The translations under genes were made by a program, and so were the position numbers. A stretch of DNA of 64,000 nt from CAZSDW01 sp964605705 (lineage in GTDB: Bacteria; Fidelibacterota; UBA2242). Below, piece by piece: positions 9,191-19,186 of this stretch (its first letter is position 1; each line of letters starts with the position of its first letter). The notes under the pieces were generated by a model. That model saw nothing but the letters and a program-made list of their open reading frames with translations, was not told the origin of the DNA and ran no database searches. Location: NCBI GenBank assembly GCA_964605705.1, contig CAZSDW010000011.1, positions 1 through 64,000 on the forward strand, given 5' to 3'.

Positions 9191-10252
9191 TTATTCAGGC
9201 AGAAATTTCGTAAAATCATAGCCGGCATCATACAATTCGGTATAATTTTTTTTAAAGAATTGCCGGATCTCTTCCACCGAGACAACATGGGTCACGCCAT
9301 AATTAATAATGGCTTTATAATCGACAAACAGCTTGCCGTCATAGGGAAAATTCAGATCGAACTTGGACTGATCATAGTCACTGGATGGACGAATCACATA
9401 TTCAAATTCCGCCGCTGCTGATTTGGCTATCCCCATAAATTCAAAATTCGGGACACCATCTTTGACAGCCAGCACCAGCCCGCCACTGCAACCGCGATTG
9501 AACAGCGCATCGACGATAAACTCGCCGTTTTTATTCCGATCAGGATCACTGACAATCCCCCGGGTGATTACTTTATAGCCCCTTGGAAATCCCAGTAGAT
9601 ATACAAAGCTGCCCCACTGAAGTTTTTTGGCTTCCCCAAAAGGATAATTAAAAACCGGGATAAATTGGACTTCCATCGCAGGTAATTTCGCTCCCACGAT
9701 GGCAATATCCGTATCTATGTCCATTTTCAATACCTGCACTTCCGGTATTTTCCAGAGATCAGCGACATAGATCGATTGACGTTCCTTAACCGCGACAGAC
9801 TGGACAAACATGCTGGGTTTCCCATCAGACATAGTGTGGTAACTGATCACCGTATCGGGAAAATCAACAATATGGGCACAAGTCAGAAGCACAATGTGCT
9901 GATTTTCGGACAAAATAATTGTCGCAGTTCCCGAAGTAGCATGGTTGAAAAATATATTTTCAATTGCCTGCTTTTCAATAAGTTGCGGTGTAAGGTCTCT
10001 TCGTAAAATGTGGTTCTTCTCATCAAAAACATAACTCTTATAATAAGCAATCGCATTAATCATTCGAACCGAATCGCCGATATGCTTCAGTTCCCTGGAA
10101 CAGTTACGGTATGGAAATTCCGTATCATATTCCCCATCGTTCAAGGTCGGATAAGCTGTCTGATAAATCCGTTTGGCACATGATCCACTCATCATCAACA
10201 GGATCCATAACAATATCAGATAAATGACCGGGTACTTCCTTTTAATCAACAT
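9191..10252 (-). CDS. Trypsin-like serine peptidase, putative lipoprotein
   Basis: A 353-aa protein with a hydrophobic N-terminal segment ending in MSGSC (C25), a slightly atypical lipobox, so probably membrane-anchored outside the cytoplasm. The S1-type triad can be placed: H127 in LLTCAHIVD, D182 in TDIAIV, S256 in RGCSGGLVL. It therefore looks catalytically competent, like HtrA-type or single-domain trypsin-like proteases, but no PDZ domain is visible. The ATG at 10252 follows GGGGAATTA. It is 22 bases after the histidine kinase gene, so the two are likely co-transcribed. Confidence 0.8.
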   Translation of the reverse strand: MLIKRKYPVIYLILLWILLMMSGSCAKRIYQTAYPTLNDGEYDTEFPYRNCSRELKHIGDSVRMINAIAYYKSYVFDEKNHILRRDLTPQLIEKQAIENIFFNHATSGTATIILSENQHIVLLTCAHIVDFPDTVISYHTMSDGKPSMFVQSVAVKERQSIYVADLWKIPEVQVLKMDIDTDIAIVGAKLPAMEVQFIPVFNYPFGEAKKLQWGSFVYLLGFPRGYKVITRGIVSDPDRNKNGEFIVDALFNRGCSGGLVLAVKDGVPNFEFMGIAKSAAAEFEYVIRPSSDYDQSKFDLNFPYDGKLFVDYKAIINYGVTHVVSVEEIRQFFKKNYTELYDAGYDFTKFLPE

Positions 10253-10274
10253 TAATTCCCCTCGTTTTACCCAA

Positions 10275-12029
10275 TTAAGATGGCACCGCCGGCAGATATA
10301 TCAAAAAGGTTGTGCCTTTCGCTATGGTTGATTTCACGGAAATATAACCGGCGTGCTTCTTTATAATTGCATGACAGACGGCGAGCCCCAAGCCGCTGCC
10401 TTTCTGCTTCGTTGTAAAATACGGATCAAATATCTTCTGCAATTGATCTTTGGGAATGCCGATCCCCTGGTCTTTTAAGATAATCATAATGTACTTTGTA
10501 GCAGGCTCCAGTGTTTCCGGTAAATTTACCGCTGACACGACATTCCGCACCTGAATTTCTAACAATCCGCCATCAGGCATTGCCTGATCGGCATTGATGA
10601 TTAAATTGCTGAATACCTGTTCAAGTAAATCCTCATCTGCCTTCAGTTGCCAGATATCCTCCGGATAATCGATGGAATAATTGACCGGGCTGGCACTGAG
10701 CAATAATTCAGCGGTTTCCCTGATCAAAGCCCGGAGATCCAATAACTCTTTCTGGGGTTCGATACCTTTGGTGAAAGTCAGAAGTTGTTTTGTAAGGGTG
10801 GCGGCTTTTCCGGAGGCATTATAGATTTTGTCTATATAGGAAAAAATGTCTTTGCCGGTTTTGGTTGCCATCTCAATTAATTTCAAATTCCCATTAATAA
10901 TCGAAATATGGTTATTAAAATCGTGCACAATGCCACCCGCCATCAGTTCAATCGTTTCCAACTTCTGAATCCGGTTTTTCTCCATTTGCGCTCTCCGCAT
11001 ATCCGTAATATCGTGCAGCGTCACCAGACGTCCCAGAAAAATACCATTATCTTTATACAGGGGCTGAATTCTCAAACTGTATATTTTCAATCCATCTTTA
11101 TTATCAATCTGAACTTCGGTATTAACTTTCATGACATCAATATATCTGCTCAGGATATTAGGATCGATTTTCCAGACATTGATGATCTGTTCACCAATGA
11201 CTTCCGGAGTATCAATATTCAAAATCTTGCGACAGGCAGGATTTAAATCCACGACCCGGTTATTTCCATCCAGAATCAACAATCCCTCATCCGTACCTTC
11301 GATGAGCGCTTTTCGGGCAATCGGAACAATGCTCAACAAGCGGAAGAAATACAGACCAATCCCAACAAGGATACCTGATATCCCTAACAGGAAAGGTGTG
11401 AAATCCAATCCGGGAATATTACTGATCTTGAATACATACAGTGCATTGCCGATCCACGGCAGTGTAACTCCTGAAATTAAAAGCACTGCCTGCCGCCGAT
11501 AAAACGGCGAAGAATAGAGTACCGTTTTAATGATCAACAATGACCCGATTAATAAAAGAAAATAGGTGTAGGCGATGAGTACCCAGAATCCAATACCATA
11601 ATGAACATGTTGAAGCAAGATATAACCATATTGGTAAAAATCGTAATCCCGCCAAATCAGCCAGTGACTTTCATTGGTCCAGGCAAGGATTAACGTAATC
11701 AGCGGAATAATCAGAAGCAGAACAACTCTCAAGGGTGAAAGCCACTTTTTATCGCCGGAATACTGTAAGGCAAATGCGATCCAGGCAGGTGCAATTGTCA
11801 CAACGCCTATATAACTGATTTTATCCAGTAGAACTTTAGTCTCCGGTACACTGGATATCAACCACAACATATATCCGATTTGCCATAATGTTATGGAGCT
11901 CATCAGAAAAATAAATGGAATCGAACCCACGGTATCTCGATGCCTGATCGCATACAACAACACCAGCACGCAGACCACGATTGCGGTACTCAGAGGAATT
12001 ATAAAGTGACTGAAAAGAAAATTTATCAA
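10275..12029 (-). CDS. Membrane sensor histidine kinase (7TM-PAS-HisKA-HATPase)
   Basis: A 584-aa sensor kinase. Seven or so hydrophobic helices (about residues 8-232) resemble the HisKA N-terminal 7TM domain. A PAS domain follows (about 240-345). The dimerisation/phosphoacceptor helix carries H369 in HDFNNH, the NtrB-like H-box. The ATP-binding domain shows the N-box (FSNLIINADQAM), DQGIGIP and GSGLGLAV. No response regulator lies nearby, so its partner is elsewhere. It starts at TTG 12029 with a weak ribosome site. It is probably in one operon with the following trypsin-like lipoprotein, whose link to the signal is unknown. Confidence 0.88.
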   Translation of the reverse strand: MINFLFSHFIIPLSTAIVVCVLVLLYAIRHRDTVGSIPFIFLMSSITLWQIGYMLWLISSVPETKVLLDKISYIGVVTIAPAWIAFALQYSGDKKWLSPLRVVLLLIIPLITLILAWTNESHWLIWRDYDFYQYGYILLQHVHYGIGFWVLIAYTYFLLLIGSLLIIKTVLYSSPFYRRQAVLLISGVTLPWIGNALYVFKISNIPGLDFTPFLLGISGILVGIGLYFFRLLSIVPIARKALIEGTDEGLLILDGNNRVVDLNPACRKILNIDTPEVIGEQIINVWKIDPNILSRYIDVMKVNTEVQIDNKDGLKIYSLRIQPLYKDNGIFLGRLVTLHDITDMRRAQMEKNRIQKLETIELMAGGIVHDFNNHISIINGNLKLIEMATKTGKDIFSYIDKIYNASGKAATLTKQLLTFTKGIEPQKELLDLRALIRETAELLLSASPVNYSIDYPEDIWQLKADEDLLEQVFSNLIINADQAMPDGGLLEIQVRNVVSAVNLPETLEPATKYIMIILKDQGIGIPKDQLQKIFDPYFTTKQKGSGLGLAVCHAIIKKHAGYISVKSTIAKGTTFLIYLPAVPS

Positions 12030-12182
12030 AACGATCCCAGGCTTACTGGCAGAAATTTGCGCTCAGGTTTATTTCAATTGCTTACTTCGAATGATGTAAA
12101 AGTACGTTATATTTTTATTCAATCATTTGAAGTAGGACACATAATTAATCTCATTGTTGTCGAAAAGCCGGGAAATGTTGGA

Positions 12183-15100
12183 TCAAAGACCAAAACCACT
12201 GCTTCTGCCCCCCCGCTCTTCATACTTTAAATCACGGAGAGTAGGTGATTTTACATTGATTGTGAGATTATATTGATTCGCATAGCTGTATTTGCTTGGA
12301 GTCCAGTTAAAGGTAAGCTGCCAGCAATGCAAATCCCGGGTGATCTGAAAACGCTGACTGACCAGGTTTTTCTCAAGCACGTCAAAACTGGCATTCCAGC
12401 CAACTCTCCACTTTGAATTTAAATTAACGGATACATTCGCGCTCATCCAAAAAGTCTCATTTTTGATTGCCGGATTTGTCCTTGAGAGACTGTACCGAAG
12501 GCTGAAACTTGCCTTCCACAATTCATTTCCCTCCGCCCGTTCGGGGAAAAATGCCGCTTCCTCGTTGTCCGTATCAATCGCACCCAGGATTTCGTCCTCA
12601 ATCCCGGAAGTATCTGCAACCGCCTGGTCCGGTTGAAGAATCCCGAAACGCCGACCGGATAACGCAAAACCAGTGGAAGCGCTGACATTCGTCAGGCGCG
12701 GGACAGGGATACCGTGCCAATCATCATTCCACTCATTAATCCGTCGATTCCGGTAAGCGTACAGGTCATGACTGGTGCTGATATTGAGCGCCAGTTTTTT
12801 GGAAAGCTGGGTTCGAATCGACGTCGTTATCGGCGCCCATTGCAGACTGTCAGCCGCAAAATTTCGCTGTGTATTCAAATTCAACGTCAACAGATCGATC
12901 TTTTTCTCCTCATCGCCACTCTTGGTTTTTGCCTGAAACACATTGCTCAGATTGAATGTCATGGACTTGGATTCTCCCGATGGCGTACCACCCAGCAAGG
13001 TATTGCTAAAAGGATCATAGCGCCACTCATAGCCACTGCCATCGGTCCAGGTATCGATATAGCCGGGATCCCAACCGAATACCCTCCCGCTGAAATCCGG
13101 GCGATAAGAGAAACCGACCTTGGGAGTCATTACATGCCGAACTGTTTGCAGGGACCCAATCCTGATTGGAAACAGTCCATAGAGTTTGGTCTGGGCATTG
13201 AAGGACAGGTTACCGGTATGTCGCGCCCGGAATTCGGTCACCGGCATTGTGACAACTCTCCCGTTTTCAATTACAAATCCGCCTGATGAATCATAAACCG
13301 GTGTCTCGTAGTCCATGATCCAGCCTTCCTGAATACTCATGTTCTGATTCAGGGTCACAAACTTCAGGACTTTCTGGGAACTGTTCAGGCTAATATTATG
13401 CGTCACCGCATTTTTGGTGACATCTTGTTGTTCCCAAAGCAATGAATCATTTACACGACTCGAAAGGTAGGAAATATTCTGGTTGTTGCGCAGCTGTGAG
13501 CTGATACTGAAATAGATATTATTATACCATTTACTTCTGGCTGCGCTGGTTCCTGCTTTTGGGGAAATAATCGGTTTTGAACTGCGACTAAAGGAGATAC
13601 TGGGTAAAGATCGGTTGATATAAGCAAATTTCTGCCCTGCGGAAGTCGGACTGACTTTTACCATATTCTGCGCTTGCAGGTTGATTGTCTGATTCAGGCT
13701 CATTGACAAGGAATAGGGTTTTCCCGGCCAGGTTTTCGACAGAGTCGCATTACTGATCAACTGCTGTTTCAGGCGGTCGTTCTGTTGAAAACTCAGGCGT
13801 TGATACAGATCATCACTGCTGACAAAACTGCCATTAGCTTTAAAATGCATCGTCGGACTCAATTGATGTGAATGTTGAACATTGAGGGTCCATTCCCTTT
13901 TTTGATAATCCGAAAAGAATTCATTGGTATATCTGCCGCTGATCGAACCGTCGAAAACATAGCGCAATTTATAACGGGTACGGTAGCGGGTTACCATTCC
14001 GACCCGATCGTAAAAATCCGCCGTCAGTTTCAAATCGTAATAATCATTCGGCGCCCAGAAATAACCCAATCCACGAAAATAACCCCCATCCCGGCTGCTC
14101 TCGCCGTAGGTCGGCATCAGCCAGCCGGAATGACGTCCACCCGCCTTGTTTGGGAAAATGCCGAAGGGCAACGCCAGCAGCGGAATATCATGAATGTAAA
14201 AAATAATCGGTCTGGCAATGATTTTATCCTTGTGAATGAGTTTCATCTTCGGGCTTTTAAAATAATAGTGGGGCTTATCCTCGATGTCGCAGGTCGTATA
14301 AACGCCATTTCTGACGTAGAACTCCCGGGTACTTACCTTGCTGATATTTTCACCATAATAATAACCGTCCTGCTCCCTGGTCCTGCCCTCGACAATCCGC
14401 CCTTTCCGGGTTTTCATGTTATAAATCATCTCATCACCGGAGAAAGGCTCCCGTCCCGACTGGTAGAGAGTCGGCAAATCCGTGGACAATGAATCATAGG
14501 GCGGCGGTCCGATTGGGAAAGCATACAACAGATTACTGTTCCATTCAATCTGTATTTTCCCTGCCGTCAGTTTCATATCACCGGATCGAATCGACGAAGC
14601 ATTATTTAAATAAGTGTTTTTATCCTTGAGAAAATAATCTATTCGCGCAGCCGAATAGATAACCGTCGTATCGACACTGGTATTCGTTTTATCCGGAATA
14701 TACTGCCCTTCTGCCCCACCGATAACCACAATATGATTCAGGCGTTTGTCAATAAATTTCATTACAACGGTATCACCACTGGCGATATTCACGCCCTGAA
14801 TTACGCTATCTTCGGTGACATTATAATAACTGGTTGCCATACCGGACACCCGGATCGAGTCGGTCCTGCCCTCTTTAAAATAGATTTCCATGAATTTGCC
14901 GGTGATTTCATCATAGACCCGAATCGAGTCCCGTTCAGCGACACTGACCGAATCCGCCTTGTTATAAGGGAGGTAGGCTTTCGTCTTTGAAGATGCAACG
15001 GCATTATCAAAAATCGACAGCGATTCGAGCACTTCGTCCTTCATCCGCAATTTCATGCGCTCACCGGACAGGTTTTGACCGTCCCGAAAGACCCTCGGCT

Positions 15101-15914
15101 TGCCAATCATTTCGGCTACTTCAAGGGAATCATAGTATTCCAGTTCGTCGGAATAAGCACTGAAATCATTCCGCCAGATTTTAACATTACCAATACTGAT
15201 GAACCGTCCCCGATCTTCATAGCCACGAATGACATCTCCTTTAATCCGAAAGCTCTCCCTGCCGGCAGAATCCTGCTTTACAATATACGGATTCTGGCTT
15301 GCTTCAATATTTCCGGTGTCGTTAAAATAGACCAGGCTGTCGCCAAACAACTGTGTATTCCTGCCGGGATCGAGAATAGAGGCATTTCGCAGAGCAATCG
15401 CCTTTTTAGTCTCCGAATAATAGACCAGATAATCGGCGACAACAGTCCGCCGGTCATCATTCAGATGAACGGTCCCGCGGGCTTCGGACAAGTCATCCTC
15501 CACATAATGTTTCAGCTTTTGCGCAGTCATGTGGATATCACCATCCGCAAAGCTGCAACGACCATTGGCTACAATGATCTCCTCACCGGCATAATAGGTC
15601 AGCGTATCGGCTTCAAGAATCTGATTCTTTTTAGTCACATGGACACTCCGATAAAAATTCGCCCTTTCGTCCTTTTCAATCCAGTACGCCAGTTCGCAGG
15701 TCAAATCCACTTCGCCTTTGCGAAAATGAACATTACCGGTAAGCTTCTTGACACTGATATTATTGCGGGTCACCTGCTCCAGACGATCAGCACCGACTAA
15801 ACGAAGCTTTTCTTTGGGTGCTCCGTTGGCAATCGTCATCACCAGAAACAGGCAGAGCAGTATTTGTGGAAGTGGAGAGCCAGAAAAAGATACTTTGATC
15901 AACGGAAAACTCAT
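12183..15914 (-). CDS. lptD: LPS-assembly outer-membrane protein LptD/OstA
   Basis: A 1243-aa protein that starts with a signal peptide (about residues 1-32, hydrophobic core ILLCLFLVMTIANG). An extended N-terminal region carries repeated OstA/LptA-like beta-jellyroll units, for example GNVHFRKGEVDLTC and later EADTLTYY. The C-terminal half is a large beta-barrel with alternating aromatic strands. LptD inserts LPS or a related glycolipid into the outer leaflet, so this supports a diderm envelope. It is longer than proteobacterial LptD (about 780 aa), mainly through more OstA units, as is common in the FCB group. ATG at 15914 without a clear ribosome site. Confidence 0.85.
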   Translation of the reverse strand: MSFPLIKVSFSGSPLPQILLCLFLVMTIANGAPKEKLRLVGADRLEQVTRNNISVKKLTGNVHFRKGEVDLTCELAYWIEKDERANFYRSVHVTKKNQILEADTLTYYAGEEIIVANGRCSFADGDIHMTAQKLKHYVEDDLSEARGTVHLNDDRRTVVADYLVYYSETKKAIALRNASILDPGRNTQLFGDSLVYFNDTGNIEASQNPYIVKQDSAGRESFRIKGDVIRGYEDRGRFISIGNVKIWRNDFSAYSDELEYYDSLEVAEMIGKPRVFRDGQNLSGERMKLRMKDEVLESLSIFDNAVASSKTKAYLPYNKADSVSVAERDSIRVYDEITGKFMEIYFKEGRTDSIRVSGMATSYYNVTEDSVIQGVNIASGDTVVMKFIDKRLNHIVVIGGAEGQYIPDKTNTSVDTTVIYSAARIDYFLKDKNTYLNNASSIRSGDMKLTAGKIQIEWNSNLLYAFPIGPPPYDSLSTDLPTLYQSGREPFSGDEMIYNMKTRKGRIVEGRTREQDGYYYGENISKVSTREFYVRNGVYTTCDIEDKPHYYFKSPKMKLIHKDKIIARPIIFYIHDIPLLALPFGIFPNKAGGRHSGWLMPTYGESSRDGGYFRGLGYFWAPNDYYDLKLTADFYDRVGMVTRYRTRYKLRYVFDGSISGRYTNEFFSDYQKREWTLNVQHSHQLSPTMHFKANGSFVSSDDLYQRLSFQQNDRLKQQLISNATLSKTWPGKPYSLSMSLNQTINLQAQNMVKVSPTSAGQKFAYINRSLPSISFSRSSKPIISPKAGTSAARSKWYNNIYFSISSQLRNNQNISYLSSRVNDSLLWEQQDVTKNAVTHNISLNSSQKVLKFVTLNQNMSIQEGWIMDYETPVYDSSGGFVIENGRVVTMPVTEFRARHTGNLSFNAQTKLYGLFPIRIGSLQTVRHVMTPKVGFSYRPDFSGRVFGWDPGYIDTWTDGSGYEWRYDPFSNTLLGGTPSGESKSMTFNLSNVFQAKTKSGDEEKKIDLLTLNLNTQRNFAADSLQWAPITTSIRTQLSKKLALNISTSHDLYAYRNRRINEWNDDWHGIPVPRLTNVSASTGFALSGRRFGILQPDQAVADTSGIEDEILGAIDTDNEEAAFFPERAEGNELWKASFSLRYSLSRTNPAIKNETFWMSANVSVNLNSKWRVGWNASFDVLEKNLVSQRFQITRDLHCWQLTFNWTPSKYSYANQYNLTINVKSPTLRDLKYEERGGRSSGFGL

Positions 15915-16075
15915 TCGTTTTTATCAATTTAATCGTCGTATAATATACGCATTCTTTTAATTTCTGCTAAAATTAACGTGTGATTTAAATAATTGATTCT
16001 GACAATCTGTTTGTTTTTATTTTTGCAGCACCTAAATTTACACTCGAAATGATCTGAAAAATTCCAGGAGTAATC

Positions 16076-16432
16076 ATGAAGAAGCTTATATTGTTTTGTG
16101 GATTTATTGTTACCGCATTTTTCCTCACCGGTTGTTCGGAAAATTACAAGAGCCACTACGATCTGGGAAAATGGTATTCAGAAAAAGGGCTGATCAATGA
16201 AGCCATTCTGGAATTTAAAGCCGCAACCCAGGCAGATCCAAAATCTTATGAAGCCCATCACAACCTCGCCATCGCTTATACGAAAAAGGGCTGGTATGAA
16301 TATGCCCTGAAAGAAGCCGAGACAGCTTTTGACCTGCATCCCTGTGACGAAACTTACAAACTGATCCAGATTGTCCGCGATAAACGGTCACTCTCTTCAT
16401 ATGAGCAGATAATTTCCGATAAAAAACCATAG
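16076..16432 (+). CDS. Small TPR-repeat lipoprotein
   Basis: A 118-aa protein with a lipoprotein signal peptide ending FFLTGC (C20) and two tetratricopeptide repeats (about residues 29-95: DLGKWYSEKGLINEAILEF, then LAIAYTKKGWYEYALKEAE). It is probably a periplasm-facing scaffold protein; partner unknown. The ATG at 16076 is preceded by AGGAG at good distance. It is divergent from lptD, and its stop is in the same frame as the DUF1848 reading frame that follows. Confidence 0.8.
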   Translation: MKKLILFCGFIVTAFFLTGCSENYKSHYDLGKWYSEKGLINEAILEFKAATQADPKSYEAHHNLAIAYTKKGWYEYALKEAETAFDLHPCDETYKLIQIVRDKRSLSSYEQIISDKKP

Positions 16433-16489
16433 TCATTTTATTTATCTACGATAGCTAAGCCATCTCAAATAAATCCGAAGTCCGGTCAG

Positions 16490-17335
16490 ATTATCTCTGC
16501 CAGCCGGCGGAGCGATATTCCGGCGTTCTTCGGCGAATGGTTTTATGAAAGAGTGAAACAAGGCTTCGTCGATGTGCCCAATCCGTTTTCAGGTAAAAGT
16601 TATCCCGTTTCACTCAAAGCGGAAGATGCCGCGGCGATTGTCTTCTGGTCAAAAAATTACAAACCTTTTATTTCTACTCTGGAAAAAATTGAGTCAATTT
16701 ATCAAAATCGGTTTCTATTCCATTTCACGATCAATGGATTTCAAAATCCAGCAAAAGAGCTGTTTGAACCGAATATACCGGATTATCAGGACGCCGTTAA
16801 ATGGGCTGGATATCTTTCAGAACGTTACGGTAAAGATACAGTTCTGTGGCGCTTTGATCCCATTATTTTTTCAAGTCTGACTCCACCGGATGAGCGACTG
16901 GCAACTTTTGAAAATCTCGCCAGTTCTCTTACCCGGTACGTATCGCGCTGCATCATCAGTTTCATCGATCTTTACCGTAAAGTGCACCATCGCTTCACCC
17001 AGATAAGTCGAGAAAACGGGATTCAATTTCATAAGCCGGCGCTTTCCGAATTGGTCGATTTTTCAAAGGAATTACAGAAAATCGCCACTTGCTACAACAT
17101 AGAAATTTTGACTTGTTGTGAAAATAACATTGCCGAAACAGCCGGCATCCGCAAAGGTCACTGTATCGATTCGGAATTATTACACCGATTATATCCATCC
17201 ATTCAGTTCTCGAGTGAAATCAAACCAACCCGCAAAGGCTGTGGCTGTTACGCCAGCCGGGACATCGGCAGCTACAACAGCTGCCGGCACCGATGCTTGT
17301 ATTGCTATGCAACTAATTATAAGATGATTTTATAG
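16490..17335 (+). CDS. DUF1848 family protein, no canonical start codon
   Basis: DUF1848 proteins are iron-sulfur-type proteins of unknown function that begin with a conserved IISASRRTDIPAF-like stretch. Here that stretch (IISASRRSDIPAFFGEW) is encoded from 16490, but in frame between the upstream stop (16430-16432) and the first ATG (16553) there is no ATG, GTG or TTG. Only ATA (16451, 16469) or ATT (16490) could start it; 16490 marks where homology begins. The body (FWSKNYKPF, WRFDPIIF) and the C-terminal cysteines (CGC, then CRHRCLYC) are intact, but the usual tail after CYA is missing about 20 residues. It may be a gene using a rare start, or an early pseudogene. Confidence 0.7.
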   Translation: MISASRRSDIPAFFGEWFYERVKQGFVDVPNPFSGKSYPVSLKAEDAAAIVFWSKNYKPFISTLEKIESIYQNRFLFHFTINGFQNPAKELFEPNIPDYQDAVKWAGYLSERYGKDTVLWRFDPIIFSSLTPPDERLATFENLASSLTRYVSRCIISFIDLYRKVHHRFTQISRENGIQFHKPALSELVDFSKELQKIATCYNIEILTCCENNIAETAGIRKGHCIDSELLHRLYPSIQFSSEIKPTRKGCGCYASRDIGSYNSCRHRCLYCYATNYKMIL

Positions 17336-17429
17336 AACATCTTCGCTGCTATAATTTCAGAAGCTAAAATCTAATCGGAAAAAGACGAGAATTACAAAGA
17401 GACCAATTTTGATAAATATTAAAAAGTGG

Positions 17430-17828
17430 TCAGCTTATAAACTGTACTTCAAAAAACTCCACAGATTCACCATTCGGTCCTTCAAAAAATGCAATTGTAG
17501 ATTTAACATCACCCATTTCGACATCCGTCGCTTCCATTGTCACGGTATAGCCGAGATGACGAATTAAATTTATACTTTCACGGGTATCTAATGTAGCAAG
17601 TGCAAAATGGGTCAATGGGCCTTCCTGCTTTCGAACTTTTGAATTAGGTGCAAAAAGCTCGAGAATAGTTCCATTGCCTGTATCCAGTAGAATGAGTTTT
17701 TTGTCAGTGTCTTCATATTCAAGAGCAATTCGCATTCCCAGAATGGTAATGTATAGGTGCAGGGAAGCTTCCCAGTCGATTGTCTGCACAGATACATGAT
17801 GCAATCCCCTTAAGGCAAATTGATTCAT
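17430..17828 (-). CDS. VOC-superfamily (glyoxalase-like) protein
   Basis: A 132-aa protein of the vicinal oxygen chelate fold. It begins with the LRGLHHVSVQTIDWEAS strand typical of glyoxalase/dioxygenase-like modules, and the C-terminal half has a PNGESVEFFEVQF strand with the conserved terminal Glu. A metal site of two His and Glu is plausible, but the substrate is unknown. The ATG at 17828 is chosen over a GTG 15 bases upstream because AAGGGAA is well placed for it. It is the last gene of the long minus-strand inositol/phytate block, 76 bases after the phytase, and may or may not belong to it. Confidence 0.72.
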   Translation of the reverse strand: MNQFALRGLHHVSVQTIDWEASLHLYITILGMRIALEYEDTDKKLILLDTGNGTILELFAPNSKVRKQEGPLTHFALATLDTRESINLIRHLGYTVTMEATDVEMGDVKSTIAFFEGPNGESVEFFEVQFIS

Positions 17829-17904
17829 GGAATTTCCCTTCACCGGGGCAATATCCTCCCTTTCAGGATTATACCCCTTATTAATTCAGTTTTATTGGAA
17901 AAGA

Positions 17905-19053
17905 CTATTGCTGAACACCGTTGGGGGCAACGATCAGATCGTCACCGGCAATATCTTTCCAGGAATACAGCTGAAAAGTACGGTCATCAGACATTGCAAC
18001 AAACAATCCATTTGGGAATTTATCACCCAACGCGACACTCACGACATCTGAACCATCACTGTTATTTGTAGAAACATTTACAATTTTTACCAATTTATGG
18101 GCATGTGGACGTGCCGGTTCGTTATCTTCTGGATCTTCCGGATCGATTACAGCGGGTGTACCCTCTCTGGTATAAATTCTAAATCGATTTGCACTTTGAT
18201 CCGACACCAGTATATATCCGGTTTTATCGTCAACATAATAAATGGAAATTCCTTCATTATCTTCAAGGTAATCTTGTGTGTAAATTATTCCCAATTCTTT
18301 TTCTGCATCCGGCATTGCGGGATCAGCATAATATTTTCTAACACCGAATTGTTCGTCTGAGTAATACACATACCCTAACTGATCATCAATTGCAATGGAT
18401 TCAATTTCTTTGATTCCACTGTAGGCACCAAACTCCCGAACTTTGGTTGCTTTTACATTACCGCTCCCATCATCTTCAAGTAGATATTGCCACAGATACG
18501 TCCCGTTAGTTGGACCCTCTTTGCGACCGACTATGGCAAAAATTGTCCCATCTGTGGGTCGTTTGTACAAGGCAATCCCCATCGGGGCACGTAGTGCCTC
18601 TCCAACAAATACGTCAATTCCGCCATTGTCAATACAGATCATATCCGGAATAGAATATATCCGGATTTTATTGGCTAAGCGTTCTGTTGCAACTACAATA
18701 TCCACCGGTTTACCGTTTAGCATCAGACCATACTCAATGTCCACATTATTAGGGCGTTTTAAATTTCGAATAACCTTATCCTGCTGAATTCTTCCTTCCA
18801 GATCATAGACATACAGCGCGCCATCTTCATTTTTATCAGTACCTACAATCAGACTCTTTGCCGGATCATCCGGATGAATCCAAATCGCCGGGTCATCTGT
18901 ATCATGTTTTGTCTGTTCAGTGATCACTATTGGTTTTATTGCATTCGAATGGATGGGCGGTTTTTTCTCAGAACATCCAAGAATACCAACTGACAACAGG
19001 ATGCCCAAAATGCCTGAGAGCATCCCAAGACTTGTGTTTTTCAATTTACTCAT
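17905..19053 (-). CDS. Beta-propeller phytase, lipoprotein (3-phytase)
   Basis: A 382-aa lipoprotein (signal ends ILGC, C27) with the six-blade beta-propeller phytase fold. Such enzymes are calcium-dependent and remove phosphates from myo-inositol hexakisphosphate. Diagnostic stretches: DDPAIWIHP (53-61), GTDKN (71-75), NNVDIEYG (102-109), and the acidic EIESIAIDDQ / YYSDEQFG segments that bind calcium and phosphate. The length is normal. Several starts are possible (GTG 19071, ATG 19065, ATG 19053); 19053 is used because GAGGAG precedes it and the signal peptide then begins MSKLKN. It directly follows the TonB-dependent receptor gene, which suggests surface or periplasmic phytate degradation coupled to uptake. 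Confidence 0.9.
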   Translation of the reverse strand: MSKLKNTSLGMLSGILGILLSVGILGCSEKKPPIHSNAIKPIVITEQTKHDTDDPAIWIHPDDPAKSLIVGTDKNEDGALYVYDLEGRIQQDKVIRNLKRPNNVDIEYGLMLNGKPVDIVVATERLANKIRIYSIPDMICIDNGGIDVFVGEALRAPMGIALYKRPTDGTIFAIVGRKEGPTNGTYLWQYLLEDDGSGNVKATKVREFGAYSGIKEIESIAIDDQLGYVYYSDEQFGVRKYYADPAMPDAEKELGIIYTQDYLEDNEGISIYYVDDKTGYILVSDQSANRFRIYTREGTPAVIDPEDPEDNEPARPHAHKLVKIVNVSTNNSDGSDVVSVALGDKFPNGLFVAMSDDRTFQLYSWKDIAGDDLIVAPNGVQQ

Positions 19054-19100
19054 CACGCTCCTCATTTTCACTTTTATTTACCATAAACCATTCCAATAAA

Positions 19101-19129
19101 GGGCCCGGTACAAAAAGTACCGGTTTCCC
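19101..19129 (-). terminator. Hairpin between receptor and phytase genes
   Basis: CCGGTAC (19105-19111) and GTACCGG (19117-19123) form a perfect 7-bp stem with a 5-base loop, extended by outer GGG/CCC. On the minus strand it is followed by TTTATT. It may terminate part of the receptor transcripts or protect the mRNA end, so that phytase is expressed at a different level. Confidence 0.55.
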
Positions 19130-19186
19130 TCTATTGAATTTCATATTGTACAGTCTCCGTCAAACTGTATTCCAAAAATCATTCTG

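Noticed and set aside
12714..13286. 190-codon plus-strand open frame
   Set aside because: Antisense within lptD; no independent signals.
15075..15800. 241-codon open frame on the plus strand
   Set aside because: Lies antisense inside lptD, with no ribosome site and no recognisable protein pattern; a shadow of the coding strand.
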